Shown: piece after piece, positions 38,901-51,199 of the stretch
How the letters are laid out: each line of letters begins with the position of its first letter
How positions within the stretch are numbered: the stretch's first letter is position 1
From: Aptenodytes patagonicus
Taxonomy: Eukaryota > Chordata > Aves > Sphenisciformes > Spheniscidae
NCBI RefSeq assembly: GCF_965638725.1
Contig: NC_134970.1
Span: 3,911,001-3,975,000, forward strand
Direction of reading: 5' to 3'
Length of the DNA: 64,000 nucleotides
Position numbers and translations under genes: made by a program
Notes under the pieces: generated by a model
What the model was told of the DNA's origin: nothing
The model's database searches: none
The model's input: only the letters and a program-made list of their open reading frames with translations

Positions 38901-40462
38901 CCTAGCAGACAAAGTTCCAAAAGTTATGAAAAATTTCTAAAATGGTTAGCACAGGCAATTGAGGTGTGTGGGTTTTATATTTATATAAGTATTTTAAATG
39001 CAGTTTGACTGCCACAGTAGATGTTTGGCTTGCTTTGTGTTAGGCCGTTGTAAATCTCAACGATATCCTAACAAATAACAAATGGGCATCAATGACAGAA
39101 TCAGCTGTGTGCAAAAGATGACTGTAGTAGATGTCAGAGTGAAAACAGAAGGAAAAAAATTATATGACGCCTACTTGACCCTAGCACAGAAAGCTTTTCC
39201 GAGTTGTTCAGCGGCGGCTGCTTTTGTGTGCATCTTCCCTCAGCCCTGTACCACCGCCGAGAAGCAGGACCCCGAGTCTTTGATTCGTGCCCTTGTGTTT
39301 GCAGGTGGTCTGAACGTAATCACCGTGAGAAGATTGGGGTCCATGTCCTCTTTGACCAGGTATTAAACATGGAACCTTACTGCTGCAGGGACTCTCTCTC
39401 CTCTCTTGACAAAGAGACCTTTGTCTATGACCTCTCCGCTGTGGTGATGCATCACGGGAAAGGGTTTGGCTCAGGACACTACACAGCATATTGCTACAAC
39501 ACAGAGGGAGGTGCGTGTGCCTTATTACGGGGGAAACAAATTCAAGAACTCGTGTTTTATTCCTTAGACGTAGTGCGTTGTAAAGCTTTATGATCAAAGT
39601 TGTTTGGAATCAAGTTTCCTGACATTCGGTAGTTTGTTCCCCAGAATGTATTGCTAGTAGCATGTTTCCTTTTTTTTTTTTTTTTGCATAAAGCCACAGA
39701 TTGCTGCTCTTTGCTTTGCGGCCCTTGGGGATGCCTTTTATTGCTTGCTGTTAACAGCATGAATGCTTCATTTTCTCATGCGATGTAACTCCGTGGAGCT
39801 GCTCCAGCTGGGTGTCTTTTTCTCAGTATCCTTGGGATGATGAGATAAACAGAAAGTGTTTTGAAACTGGACAGGAACCATTCATGAATAACATCCGCAG
39901 GGTTTTTGTGAATTTCCAGCAGGCTCTTTCTGCAGCTGAACTAGTACTGACTCTGCCTTCTGACTTGTGGAGAAAGAGGTACAAATTGGTATCTCCAGGG
40001 AATTTTTATTTTCCTAATTGAGTTTTTGGGCTGTAATATACAATTGGTTAAATTTGGTATTTCTAAACTCTGTTAACAGCACAGAAACGATCAAAATGTT
40101 TTCCAGATTAGAAACTCCTTTCCAAAGCATCTGTAGAGGAAAACATAGAGATGCCTTTTCTCCTACATTGCCCTTTTTCTCTGTGGATGTTTCCTATGAA
40201 CAGTTCCAAAATGCATTCAGAAGGAATTATGCCTCCCTTACTAATGTCCTCTTTCTCACTTCAATTCCTAGGTTTTTGGGTCCACTGCAATGACTCCAAA
40301 CTGAATGTATGTAGCGTGGAGGAGGTGTGCAAAACCCAGGCCTACATTCTTTTTTACACTCAAAGAACAGTGCAGGACAAAGCAAGAATCTCAGAAAAAC
40401 AACTCCAAGCTCAGGTGCCGTCCAAAAATAGTGATAAGGACAGAAGACTGACATTCCCATGA
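32961..40462 (+). CDS. USP49: Ubiquitin carboxyl-terminal hydrolase 49
   Basis: Nuclear cysteine protease that removes ubiquitin from histone H2B and affects co-transcriptional splicing. Coding exons: 32961-34343 (acceptor at 32931-32932, 28 nt of 5' UTR before ATG), 36182-36386, 38336-38444, 39305-39510 and 40272-40462. They total 2094 nt for 697 aa (human 688). The N-terminus is a ZnF-UBP domain (residues about 1-100; [41 protein letters not shown]). A basic coiled-coil linker follows (about 150-210, [20 protein letters not shown]). The USP domain begins at [16 protein letters not shown] with catalytic Cys269. The zinc-ribbon cysteines CITCNYK and CDQCNSK are present, and the histidine box is [19 protein letters not shown]. 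All catalytic elements look intact. Its 12q paralogue is USP44. Confidence 0.97.
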
Positions 40463-43400
40463 TGGGGAGCTCTGTAACTCAATCAACAGTCTCAGTTTTT
40501 TTTAAAACCATTGGAGTTCACATCTTTCCTCTTTGTAGGAAAAAAGGCTCGCTGCAGGAAGGGGATCAGATCATGATGTTTGCCGCCCAGGGTCTGGAAA
40601 AGCATATCGAGCTGTGCAATTCTGACACGTAAGATTGTAGTCAGAATCTTGTTTTCAAAGCATCTTGTTGTTAAATTATGCTCACAAAATGCAATGAGAA
40701 AGTTTGATGCTGTATATCATTCATCTCATATCAAAAAGGAATTGCGTAAGGCGTGTAACAAATGAGCACAACCAGGAAATAGAAGCATTCAACTGGCTTC
40801 AAAAACCGTCAGTACCTAGTAATGCTGATAAAACTCCAGAAGGAACAGGTATAGTACCCTCCCCTTTAATTGCCATTCAGATTTCCAGGGTTTGAATCAC
40901 ACAGTCACCCAGGCATTTATTTGAACGGTTGTTGGGTAGATGGAGTTGACTGCCCTGAGAGCCATTCTTGCTGGAGAAACGTTTAACGTTCTTCTACCAG
41001 AGAAAATATTCCCCCAGGCCTCAGCTATCTCTGTGACATCAATTGCTTTGCCATCAGTTGAGGGCAAACCTGTGGCTGGCAAGCTTTGTCAACAGCTCTC
41101 TTTCTCAGTGTTACTGGGGCTGTGCGCACACTTGATGGTTTATTCTCTGGGCTGAACTGAATTGGCAGCTAAATTCACCAGGAATGTGATTTTAAAACAG
41201 TTCTGCTCTGGAGAAAGTGCATTTAAAAACAAAAACAAACCCCTGTAATAAAACAGGAATGTACCTGTTTGTCATATCTGTTTACAGTGGCAGCGAAAAC
41301 AAAGCCTGCGCTACAGGCTTCTGCTGGCATAACTTTGCTGACCGGGTTTATAAAGAAGTCTGAGCCCTGGCTTGCACAGCTGTGACAGCAGAAGCGTGGA
41401 GCACGGAGGCATCTTACACTGGCAAACTAGCACTTTTTTACAAGTGTGGCTTGTTTTCCTCAGGGGAACGGGGTGGTGGTAATACCACAACGGTGGGAGA
41501 CAGAGCTAGCTTCCATTACTGCTTCTGTGATGGAGATACTCATTAATTGCGGTTGTCACACGAGGCCCGGACTAAGCGAAGGCAGTGAGGTTGCACAGGT
41601 GCAGCGCGCAGAATTCAGCCTGTGAAGCCTTTATTTCTGCTGGGACATGAAGGGAAGGAATGTAGTTAAATCTCAAATGCCATGTTGAGTTTGAAAGGCT
41701 ATAAAAATGTCTGTATCTGTAATCCTCTTGATTTTAGAATTCTATGAGAAACACAGGGCCTTAGTTGACTGTTTATAGTCACTTCTCAGCCTACAGTTGC
41801 ACCTCAGGTGTTTTTATAATTTGGGGTTTGGCTGTTCACATTTCATGTTTTAATCAAATCTGAATATGTAACTGCAAAGAGACGTGACGTCTTTCAATCT
41901 TGATCCTTTGGGGGTTTTTTTAAAGTGGTTAAAGGTGAAGTAATCTAAAATATGAGGTTCTTCAAAAAAATTGGTTCCGTTTTCAGGCAGAGAAGTTCTG
42001 AAAGTGTGTTTCTCTTCCTCCCTCTTCTCCTTTTATTCTTGTCAGCATTTGCCCATCAGACACACACTGACAACCCTACGTTGTTGTTGGAGGGGGTGAA
42101 GAGGTAAGTTTCCCAAATACCATTCCTCTCTTTCCACTGCCGCTACTGTGACTTTTAATCTCCTGTCCTGTGGGCAAATTGGTCTCTCTTACTTTGGCTG
42201 CTGTTAAATCCCTTCAGCCACGCAGAGATGAGCACAGCAAACAAGAAACTTTTATTTTGTCAGAGCACAGTGTCGCGTTAGGTCCCCTCTGTCTTTAAAG
42301 TTTCCCATTTCTTGTATGTCTGAGCAACATGCTGCTTTTTGAGCCTACAAAAACTGTCTTTTTGACAATTAAGTATAATTTTGAGATCATATGCTCTTAT
42401 TTTTTTGGAGACAAGACAGTTTGAAACAGTCCTATGGGAACTGATTAAAAAGTTTTAGTTTTGGTTCTCTAAATGCAGCAGGGTCTGGAAGGATTTCTTA
42501 CGAATGTCTGTATATCTTTGTGTTTCCCAGGTAGGGGATTTTTTGTGCTACCAGTAAATAAAATTAATAAAAATGCAATAGGCCAAACTGAGATCCAATA
42601 AAAGTAAATGTGCCTCTGCTGATTGCAGGGGAGGCTGAGTTGGGTTCAGCACAGGTAGAAGTTGACATTCCTGAAGGAATCAAAATCGAGTGCTTGTGAT
42701 TATAAGATACACGATGGATTCTTTTCTAGGGCAAAACTTACGCTCTGGGAAGACTCTGTGTCTCCAAAAGGAAAATTAAAGGAAAAATAGTGCTTAACAT
42801 TGCCTTTTTAATCTAAGAGGTGGAAGGGAAAAGTGGTATTTTTCCCACGCACCTGGCCTTCCAGGCCTGTCCACCCTTTAAGAGGATTATATTCTTCGAA
42901 GTGACAGTCATGGTTTACGATGGTGCGTTCACTTTCTGAATCCTTAGCCGTGCTGGCCCTGTTTATATAAAAATTCGATAGAAAGGCAAACTGTAATGCA
43001 GCATTTGTTGGTACTGCAGCGAGCCGAGACTCTTCGCTATGAATGCTCATCTTTTGACTGAGTGTTTTGCATTAATATTTGAATTCAGGTAGTAATACAG
43101 TTGTCACGTGAATCGAGTAGGTTGCAGAGGGGAGTGGGGAGCTGGGAGCTTACCTGTAGCCATTGCTGCATCTGATTGCCCAAGCAGATTTTGTAGCATT
43201 TGCTGGTGACATCTTTTGACATCAGTGGCCTCTCCATGTGACGTTAGCCTAGTTGTGCTGAGATGTGGAGATACTGCAGTCAGAAAAATGATTGCCCTGA
43301 TAGGGAAGGAATGAATTATACTTCAAAGTAAATGAACTTGCTTTTTCCAACACTGTGAGGTTTCTGTAATATTTAGCTTTTATTTGGAAGCGATAGCGTA

Positions 43401-46400
43401 TAGCATTTTTTATGCTGTTTGGTTTATATTTGTCTACTGCAGGCTTCTTTATATAAGCATAGCCCAAGGCTCCCTCCATGGTGGACACTGTTTTATAGTG
43501 TCCTGTTTGCCAGAAACTCTGACTGGAAGTTACCTCTCTACATCAGTAAGATGAAAATACTACTTGCCATTACAGTGAAGCCCACTTAAGTGAATGCCTG
43601 ACAAAGGGTAGCCTGTAAAGCAAACTTTGTCCCTCCTTTAATGGTGTGGCTTCAGATCCTGCTAATACACTGATGCGTATTTAGAATAATTCCAGGTTTA
43701 AGGCTCTGCTTCTGCAAACATATAGGCAGATGATGTAACTTAACTTATGCGTGAAGTTCACTGGCCACAGCTGCGAGTTGCAAGCTAAGCGTCTGCAACG
43801 TAAACACCTTTATTTTGGCACAACTGGGAGCAGAACTGGTTTCTCTCTGTGCTGGGATTCCTGTACTGGGGTTCTCCGTCTTGTAGCAAGGAGTCAGTTG
43901 CCTCGAGAGATGCTCGGAGCAAGTGTGAGGCTCTCGGCACCTTGCAGGTTATTGTCTGAAGGTGTAGGAAGCCACTGTACGCTGGCAGACTGTCAGCCTC
44001 GTGAGTATGCAGCCTTTGGGACAGAACTGTTCCCAGCATATCCTTATTCCATTCAACTTGTAAGTAAATTGGCATTCCGTAATTTTATGTTTTTAAGAAT
44101 GAAGGATCTTAATGTATTCATGGCCAGGTATGATACAGCATCTGCTGCAGTTGTGGGAAAACACCTTATTTTAGCTAACTTTATTCCACTAGCAAGTTAG
44201 TTACATAAATTTGCCTCTATGTTATCCCTTTACTGTGTTCCCAAGTTAAACTATGCATACTGCAAAAACAGTTTCTCTGCAAAGCACTGAAAAAAACGAC
44301 TTTTTTCCCCATTAGTTCTGACCAGAACAATTCTCTGGTCTGGCTTTGAAGTTGTTAATGTGAGGCAGCAAATGGAATATTAAATGCCTGACGTCAAACT
44401 TTTCTGGGTGGCAGTACCACCCCCACTTACTTAGGGACTTCCAGATGTTTTTTTGAGTGTAAAAATAAAATTGGAAATGGTAAAAGCATTAAGTGTGTCC
44501 TATGGACTCGCCATCAGGAGGGTTTTTTTGCTTTTAGAAGGCAAGGCTTCTAGCATAAATACTGTCTTGGTGGTAATTTAGAAACTCTTTTATTGATTGT
44601 AACGTCCCCAAGCCTGAATATGCTTAATTGCATCCCAATGAGAGACTAATGAAACTTCTAGCTGTTGCCAGATTACCCCGGGATGAGCTCCGCTGGAAGT
44701 CAATGGTGGTGCAGAATGAGAACTACGTAAGCAAGAGACAGGGAGATTAGTTTTACCTGCCAATACAGTTTTGTGAACTAATTTTGTACGATTCCTTAGA
44801 TCTGGTGCCTTGTATCCAATAATACTTTGCATGGGACCGAAATGTTGGGAAATAAGTCGTGAATTCCCCCCTCCTGACTGAAGCAGCAGACAGATTTGTG
44901 TGTTTTCACAAGTACTCAGTGTCACTGACATTTTTACATTTCCTATCTGTATGTGAATGAAGTTTACCAGCAAGCTAAGCTAGTATTTTCGTGTTACATG
45001 TTTGAAATCTCTGTGTTTGTAATAATTCAAACAACAGCTTGTTCAAAGGCGGATTAGATTTGACTTCTTAGATTTTCTTATGTCATCCGGGCCCCTCCAG
45101 CCAGGTCAGTAAGTTGACGTCTGTCAGAGCATGTAGCGTAGAGCAAGGATTAAAAACTCCGGTGGGGTTTTGGTCGAGTAGCCGTAGCTTTGGGAAGCAC
45201 CTTCTGTTACAAACCTAATGATAACTGCTGGTTTAGAAAAGAAAAAAATCCAGTTCCCATTGTCATGGCAGCGTTTGCACAGGTTTCCTCTTAGCAGCCT
45301 AGCAAATACTTCCACACGTGAGCAAAAGCATGCCGTGGTAATGCCCGCGTGAATTTAATATGCAATAGATGCAGTTGTGTAAGGTGGCCAAGTGTCCCTT
45401 CTTCAAAGCAAATAGTAAAATCCAAGCACCAGCTCTGAACACTGCCTGTACCAACGAGTGATTACTTGTCTTTGTTGATTTTAGGGGCATGCCTTTAGGC
45501 CGCTCCTTCTGTTGTACTGATTTTTATTTTGTGTGTGTGCGGGTTCCACTTGTTTAAAGGATGGTGGGCCAAAATACTTTCAAAAGAGTTCTTAAGTCTT
45601 AAAAATGAGCTTTGCAATGTACATTTCCAAAGGGGGGGGGGGGGAGGGGGGGAAGACCAGCCCAATGGGCCCAAGACTGACTTTAACCACTGTTAACTAT
45701 TTATTGTTCTGAAGCTTGTGCACGATACAGAATGCATCGCAGTTACAGCAAAGCGCCGTACCCTTAGGGTTCTTCTTGAACTGCCGTACTACTGATTTTG
45801 TGCAGGCTGGGGGTAGGGAAGGAGTTGGGATGAATGAAAACGACCAGTAAAAAGAAAGCCAAGCCGACCACAGCAATAAGCTGTGATCTAAGTTTAGAAG
45901 AGGCAGGAAGCGTCCGATAAGGGGACCTTGTGTGTTAGAGGATTGCGTGTTTTGCAGGCAGAGACATTAAGAAAATCCACACACAGTCTCGTCAGCAGCA
46001 AGCGCCTGCTGTTTTTGCGGCAAAAACTTCCTCTGGTCAGTAGCCTCATACTGGCAAAACGAATGGTGCTTTTCCATTAGATATTACAGTTCCTAAGGAA
46101 CAGTACCCTAAATTCTCAAGTTTTACAAAGGAGCTACCTACTTAAAGCCCACGACGTCACTGTAAATGCTTTGCATAACCGGAAGCGAGAAAGGAGATGA
46201 CAGTTGATGACTTTACCTCATTTGATTTGTAATTTTTAGTCTTGATAACATACTTCCAATAGAGGTGGCAGGTGGTGAATTTGATTTTTTTCCAGGCTGA
46301 AGTGCTGCGCCCCGACTTGTCAAACTAGGACTTGGTGGAATCTGGAGTAAAGGCCTCCTCTTGTTTCTGTTCCTGCTTTACAGCCGCTTTCTGTGTGAGC

Positions 46401-48790
46401 ACGTCTTTATGGGAGCGTGGGGCTTCTGAACGTTGCTCCTGCTGAAGAGGAACAACCACATCCCTTCAGCGTGGGCAGGGTTAAGTGTAAAGTACTTAGG
46501 CTAGCCTTATTTCCTTAGATAACCATATCCGTACCATGGGGCAATTTGTACTGCTACAGCTGCGTTAGTACGAATCCGTGCCGGGTTTGTGGCTAGACGA
46601 GGTTAAAGAATGTATGATAGCACGGGCAGGCTGGAGCTGTGCACGTGAGTAACGTCACCACAGGCTCGTGGTGCACCGCTGAACGGAATTGGCAGCTGAT
46701 AAATTAGGATAACGACCTGCGAGGCTCCTTCTCTTTTGCACAGTTAGCGTAGTGTTTGGGCTGCGTAACTCCACACCTCTGATTTAGGAATGGCATTTTC
46801 ATAGCAAGTGTCATCTTCACTCTCCTTACGTTTATTAAATGACGTTACTAGGCCTGGCCCTTCAGGCTATTTCCTACTGCTACAAGATGAACCACGTATT
46901 TCCATGTGAAAACCAAGTCTTCGCCTAGTTTATCATATGTGTAAACTACAGTAACTTAACCACTGGCAACCTAGAGCCCATGTAAAAGAGAATTAGGTCC
47001 TATTTTTTCCCTGCTTAACTTCAGCTTTGGTTAAGCAGTCACAAACTCTTTAAGCCACAGCCTTCTATACATCTAATGAGCAGTTTACAGGAGGGGAACA
47101 AGTGGGTAAGTTTGTTTCCAGTAAAGCTTTTTTTTACAGGACTGCCTTTCCATAAAAGAGACTTAAACACAGCTTAGGAACTTCAACCAGCTTCTCCAAG
47201 AGGAGTGCTGCCCGGGCGAGCTCCCTTAAGGTGTGATGGGCTTGGGCAGGATGCTGCCAGGGAGACCCCGCTTCTGCTAACGCCCTGGAAGCTTCACTGT
47301 TGACTTGAGTAAGGGCAGAATTAAAGCTAATCTTCAGCACTTTAAAAAAGTTAATCCCGCTCTAAGTTAAGGTTGCTGGAAGGGTGCTGTTGGCAGAGGC
47401 TGGATAGAAGACGAGCAGTTTTCCCTCCGTATGAAATCCCCTGGCAGCCCTTGTGAAAACAGGAGTGAAATGCTGCGCCGCTTGCTTGGGTGAGGAGCCA
47501 GGCTGGAGCTTGGGTGGGTTTCCTGATTTTTCAGTGATTTCTGGGGGGGGGGGGGGGCTTTAAGTCAGAACAGTCTCTAGTTTCTGCTTCAAGTTTCTGG
47601 TACTTAACGTCACTAATGACTTAAGCTGATGTACGCCATGCTGTGCTCATGAATGAGGCTGCCTTTGCTTCAAGGACACTCCCAGGCAGCAGCAAGTGAC
47701 AAGAGAATCCAATTAATTACCGAACGTTTCTGGCAATCTGTCCAGCTGTCTCGCAGCTCGGTGCAAGCGCACTAGAAGCACCGCTCCTAATCGCGGGCTC
47801 AGCAGCTTTTATTTTAGTCAAGGTTTGTTAAGACGCCATCCAGTAAGTCACCTACGGCAGCCTTATGTACTTAACTGCATGAACTGCCCCTTGCCTGAAC
47901 CCAGGCCTCGGGAGGGGATTAGTGTGTTCTAAATCAAAACCAAGATTAACTATAAAATGACTTAAATGTTCTAATTAATCCCCTTTTCCTGCAGAAACTG
48001 CTTCTGCATAACTTGGATTATCCATACTTCTAAAGACCTTCATTTCTTTACAGGACGTTAAAATACCCGCTTTGAACACAGCATTTTTAAGAATCTGTAT
48101 CGGTAGCGGAATGAGTTTCTCTCTGGGGCAGGTAAGGGGGCAGTTCTCGGTCACAAAACGTGGAGGCAGCGCTACTTCAGAAGAATGTCTTAAACCTAAA
48201 AACCCGCGCGTAACCGTCCAAAGAATCTGAAGCCATGTTGCAGTCCTGCTCCCGTAACGCTCAGGGCTGGGAAGTTATTCTGCTCCACAAACAGCATCTT
48301 GGGAGGAGCTGTCGCGTAACGTATCACGAGTAAATCCCAGCCGCAGCTCCCACGTCAGCCTCACGTGGCGCTTCCACCGTCCCCCGAACAGCTTCACCAC
48401 CCACAGCTGGACTTTTAAAGTTGGGAACGGCAAGCTGTGGTCTCAGTCCAGGGCACTAAAATGCTATGCAACACCAAATGGCTTCTTCTCCCCACACACA
48501 GAGTCATCGTTCCTTTACAGTCCGTGTCCCAGCTTTCTCTCGTCCGGACGTTACCCAGGAAACCTTCTGGTGGTTAGAGTTTACCTAGGGCTTGTCGCAG
48601 TTTTGGTTTTCCTTTGAATAAGTAGCTGATGGGTCCTGCTTACAACCCAGGACTGGACTCGTTCCTTTGTCTTTCGGGTGTGAAATATAAATCATGTTTT
48701 TATGATTTTTTTGTAAATCTTTACTCTTTTTACACCTTGTTTTTGTAAGCTGAAGTTTCTTATTAAAAAAAATGAAATTCCAGCGGGTTG
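40463..48790 (+). other. USP49: USP49 3' UTR and downstream region
   Basis: No coding exon is convincing. A first AATAAA lies at 41247-41252, and further ones cluster near 42558-42602. A last + strand candidate is ATTAAA at 48762-48767, followed by a GT-rich GGGTTGTGTC element. This is a good poly(A) site and suggests an optional 3' UTR of about 8 kb. A 90-nt exon-like segment at 40539-40628 is described separately. G runs lie at 45632-45644 and 47543-47557. Confidence 0.5.
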
Positions 48791-48808
48791 TGTCATTATT
48801 CTACACAC

Positions 48809-48814
48809 TTTAAT
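48809..48814 (-). promoter_or_regulatory. TOMM6: Candidate TOMM6 polyadenylation signal
   Basis: TTTAAT on the + strand reads ATTAAA on the minus strand, followed on that strand by a GTGTGTAG element. It faces the last + strand signal of USP49 (48762-48767). Another AATAAA on the + strand (48812-48817) overlaps it. Confidence 0.5.
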
Positions 48815-49280
48815 AAACATCTAGATGGGGGTACAGGAGACAATTCCACGCACAATGGCTTCACATCCTTGAGAAAACTATTCTCATTGTGCCTTGCAGA
48901 ATGAATCGAAAAGAACTTCTCCCTCTCGCACCTAAAAGCTTTTCCCGCCCTGTCACTGCTTCGAGCGTGACCGCTTTCAGGTGCGAGTAGCAGCTCCGCA
49001 GAGAAGAGCAGAACGTACTCCCGTGAGCGTATCGGAACTTGTAACGGCTAAACACGTCTCTTCTGGTCCCTGTGTGCAGGAGGGGCGAGCTCTTCTCCCT
49101 TGCAGCTCTGTTTCTTTCCTAGGTCAGCAATTAAGCGGAGTCAGACAAGGTTGTTTCTAGTCCGGTCTACCGGCACACGGCAATTTAACACAGCTTTGCA
49201 ACTCCGTGTACAAATTGGACTGCTTTAGGCTTTAGCCTTCCTGGTGCCAGGGTGCGCTCAGGGTTTAGTTCCCTCTTCTA

Positions 49281-49349
49281 CCTCGTTATCTTTTACGTGA
49301 TCACCTCGTTATCTTTTACGTGATCACCTCGTTATCTTTTACGTGATCA
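49281..49349. repeat. Perfect 23-bp tandem repeat, three copies
   Basis: The unit CCTCGTTATCTTTTACGTGA plus TCA repeats exactly at 49281, 49304 and 49327. It lies 3' of the TOMM6 coding exons. Each unit contains the 8-bp palindrome GTGATCAC when joined to the next. Confidence 0.95.
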
Positions 49350-49582
49350 CCTCGCACGGTGACATCCCCTTCCCGGGGCGGGGGACCTGACAGGCTTTGG
49401 GGGGGGTGGGTCCTGCCAGCAAGGAGGACACACGCTCCCGTGGTCACCCCGCTTGGCTCACCGGTATCTGGGGACAAGTTTTACGGACGAGCGCAGCAGC
49501 TGCCGGTCGGCCGGAGGCCCCCTCGTCCCCTGCGGCCTCCCGGGCCGCCCAGCCCCGCGCCTGCCGCCGGGACTCACCGCCG

Positions 49583-49864
49583 TTACGGGACGGGCTGCGG
49601 CGCCATCAGGTCGATGTCCGTCAGGTTCCGGGCGACCCAGACTCCGGCGGCGAAGAGCCCCAGGTTCACCAACAGGTTCCTGAAAGAGAAACCGGCAGCG
49701 CTGGCTCCCGCTCACCGCCCGCGGCCCGGTTCCCGTCGTCCCCCGTCCCCCGCCACCGACCTGCGGAAGTCGTTCCGGTCGGTGGCGAAGCGGTAGGCGC
49801 TCCGCAGCCACCCCCGCAGCCCCTGCGGCGCGGCCGCCGGCCCGCCCGCCGCCGCCGCCGCCAT
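49583..49864 (-). CDS. TOMM6: Mitochondrial import receptor subunit TOM6 homologue
   Basis: Small tail-anchored subunit of the TOM complex in the outer mitochondrial membrane; it stabilises TOM40-TOM22 assembly. Two coding exons, 49864-49761 and 49679-49583, give 201 nt for 66 aa (human 74). The N-terminus is alanine/glycine-rich and shorter than in human. The conserved core YRFATDRNDFRRNL leads into the membrane segment LVNLGLFAAGVWVARNL, and the end is TDIDLMAPQPVP. A donor-like GCG/GTGAGT lies 5 nt after the stop (49574-49579), so the 3' UTR is probably in a further exon, as the distant poly(A) signal also suggests. It converges on USP49. Confidence 0.95.
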
Positions 49865-49960
49865 GCCGCCGCCTCGCCTCACCCTGCTCCGCCGCCGCGC
49901 CGCGCCGTCACTTCCGGCGCGCGGCAGGGAGGGAGGGCGGGCGGGGGGCGCGCGCAGCGC
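49865..49960 (-). promoter_or_regulatory. TOMM6: TOMM6 promoter with ETS-type site
   Basis: CpG-island sequence directly upstream of the TOMM6 start. CACTTCCGGCGC at about 49909-49920 is a strong ETS/GABP-type word about 50 bp from the ATG, common in nuclear genes for mitochondrial proteins. The island continues past 51 kb and could also serve the + strand gene. Confidence 0.65.
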
Positions 49961-50026
49961 CCTCGTGCAGCGGCCCCGCGTGCAAGCGGCGTGGCCCGGT
50001 GCGCGGCACCACCACCCCCCCCCCCC

Positions 50027-50061
50027 CGTGCAACGTGCAACGTGCAACGTGCAACGTGCGA
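50027..50061. repeat. CGTGCAA heptamer tandem repeat
   Basis: Four perfect copies of CGTGCAA run head to tail at 50027-50054, followed by one variant (CGTGCGA). Single copies on either strand recur nearby (see findings). Confidence 0.95.
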
Positions 50062-50478
50062 CCCGGCCGGGCGGGCGGCCTTGCACGAAGCGCGTGGCTT
50101 CCCGCCGCTGCCCGTGCAAGGGGGGGGGGGGGGGGGGGTGCGTGTGCGCCTGCGGGGTGGCACCGGCAGGCGCAGCCCCCTGCCCGCACCGAGCCTTTGC
50201 ACGCTGGCAGGGGTGTCCCGTGTCCCCCCGTCCCCGTCGTGTCCCCCCCCGCACACCTCGGCTCTGCGCAGGTTGTTTCCAGAGGGCGCTGCCTGCTCCG
50301 AATTAGCCGAGGCGGCGCCGGCCCCCTGCATCCCCCGCCACGCAGCCAGGTGAACCCCCGCTGCTCCCCCACCCCCACCCCCCCCACCCCCCCCCCGGGG
50401 CTGAGCCCCGCGCGGTGGGATCGGGGGTCCTGCCAGCCGGGTTTGCACGGCGGCGATAAGGGCAGCCGCTGTCGGGGA

Positions 50479-50480
<2 letters not shown>

Positions 50481-50516
<36 letters not shown>
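50481..50516. repeat. (GCT)12 trinucleotide repeat
   Basis: Twelve uninterrupted GCT units in the CpG island between TOMM6 and the periphilin-like gene. It is CTG/CAG type. Nothing shows that it is translated. Confidence 0.97.
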
Positions 50517-51199
50517 AAAGGGGGGAGATAAGATGAGGGGAAAAAATGTGTGGAAAGCGAGGGAATGCCTGAAGCGCTGCGTGGGCCGTGACCCTGGCCG
50601 GCCCGCGGGAAGGTACCCCTCCTCCCGTCTTGACTGTGAATTTTCCGGGTGCAGGTGCTGGATCCCGGAGCCGGGACGGTTGTAACCCGCGCCGTTGCAC
50701 CCCAAAGGACAGCGCTCAGCAGTAAGCACCGGCGGTACCTGCGGGTAGGACGGTGTTGCAGCGGTGGCGTTTGGAAAATGTCTCTCCCGTTTCCTCTGTC
50801 CCCTCCCTGCCTGTGCCTCAACCTTCGCTCTGTTCCTTGTTCCCAAATCCTCCCTTTCCCTTCGACTCCTTCCTGCTCTTTCGCTCCGGTTTGCGGATCT
50901 CGAACCGCTCTCCTCCCCCGTGAGCCCGCTGCCCTCAGCCCCCGGCGGGGCCTGGCCTTTCCCTAGCCCGTTCCCAGCAACCCCCCTCTCAGCCTTTGTG
51001 GCTTTTGGGGGGAAAAAAAAATCTCTCTGCCACCCCAGGCATCGCCGCCTTCCCCGGGAGGTGCCTGTTCCCATCAGGAGGGGGCTTCCCGGCAGCAAAA
51101 CTCGCTTCGTTCGTGCCGTTAAGCCTTGCACGCGTACCTGCTGCCGGGGCACCCTGCGCTGGCGCTTACCTGAGCATCCATCACCTTTTCTCGGTGCCC

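Noticed and set aside
39812-40021. 69-codon + strand frame ([20 protein letters not shown]) between USP49 exons 4 and 5
   Set aside because: It reads like protein, but USP49 exon 39305-39510 joins exon 40272-40462 directly with the correct GG/FWVH junction, leaving no place for it. No family was recognised.
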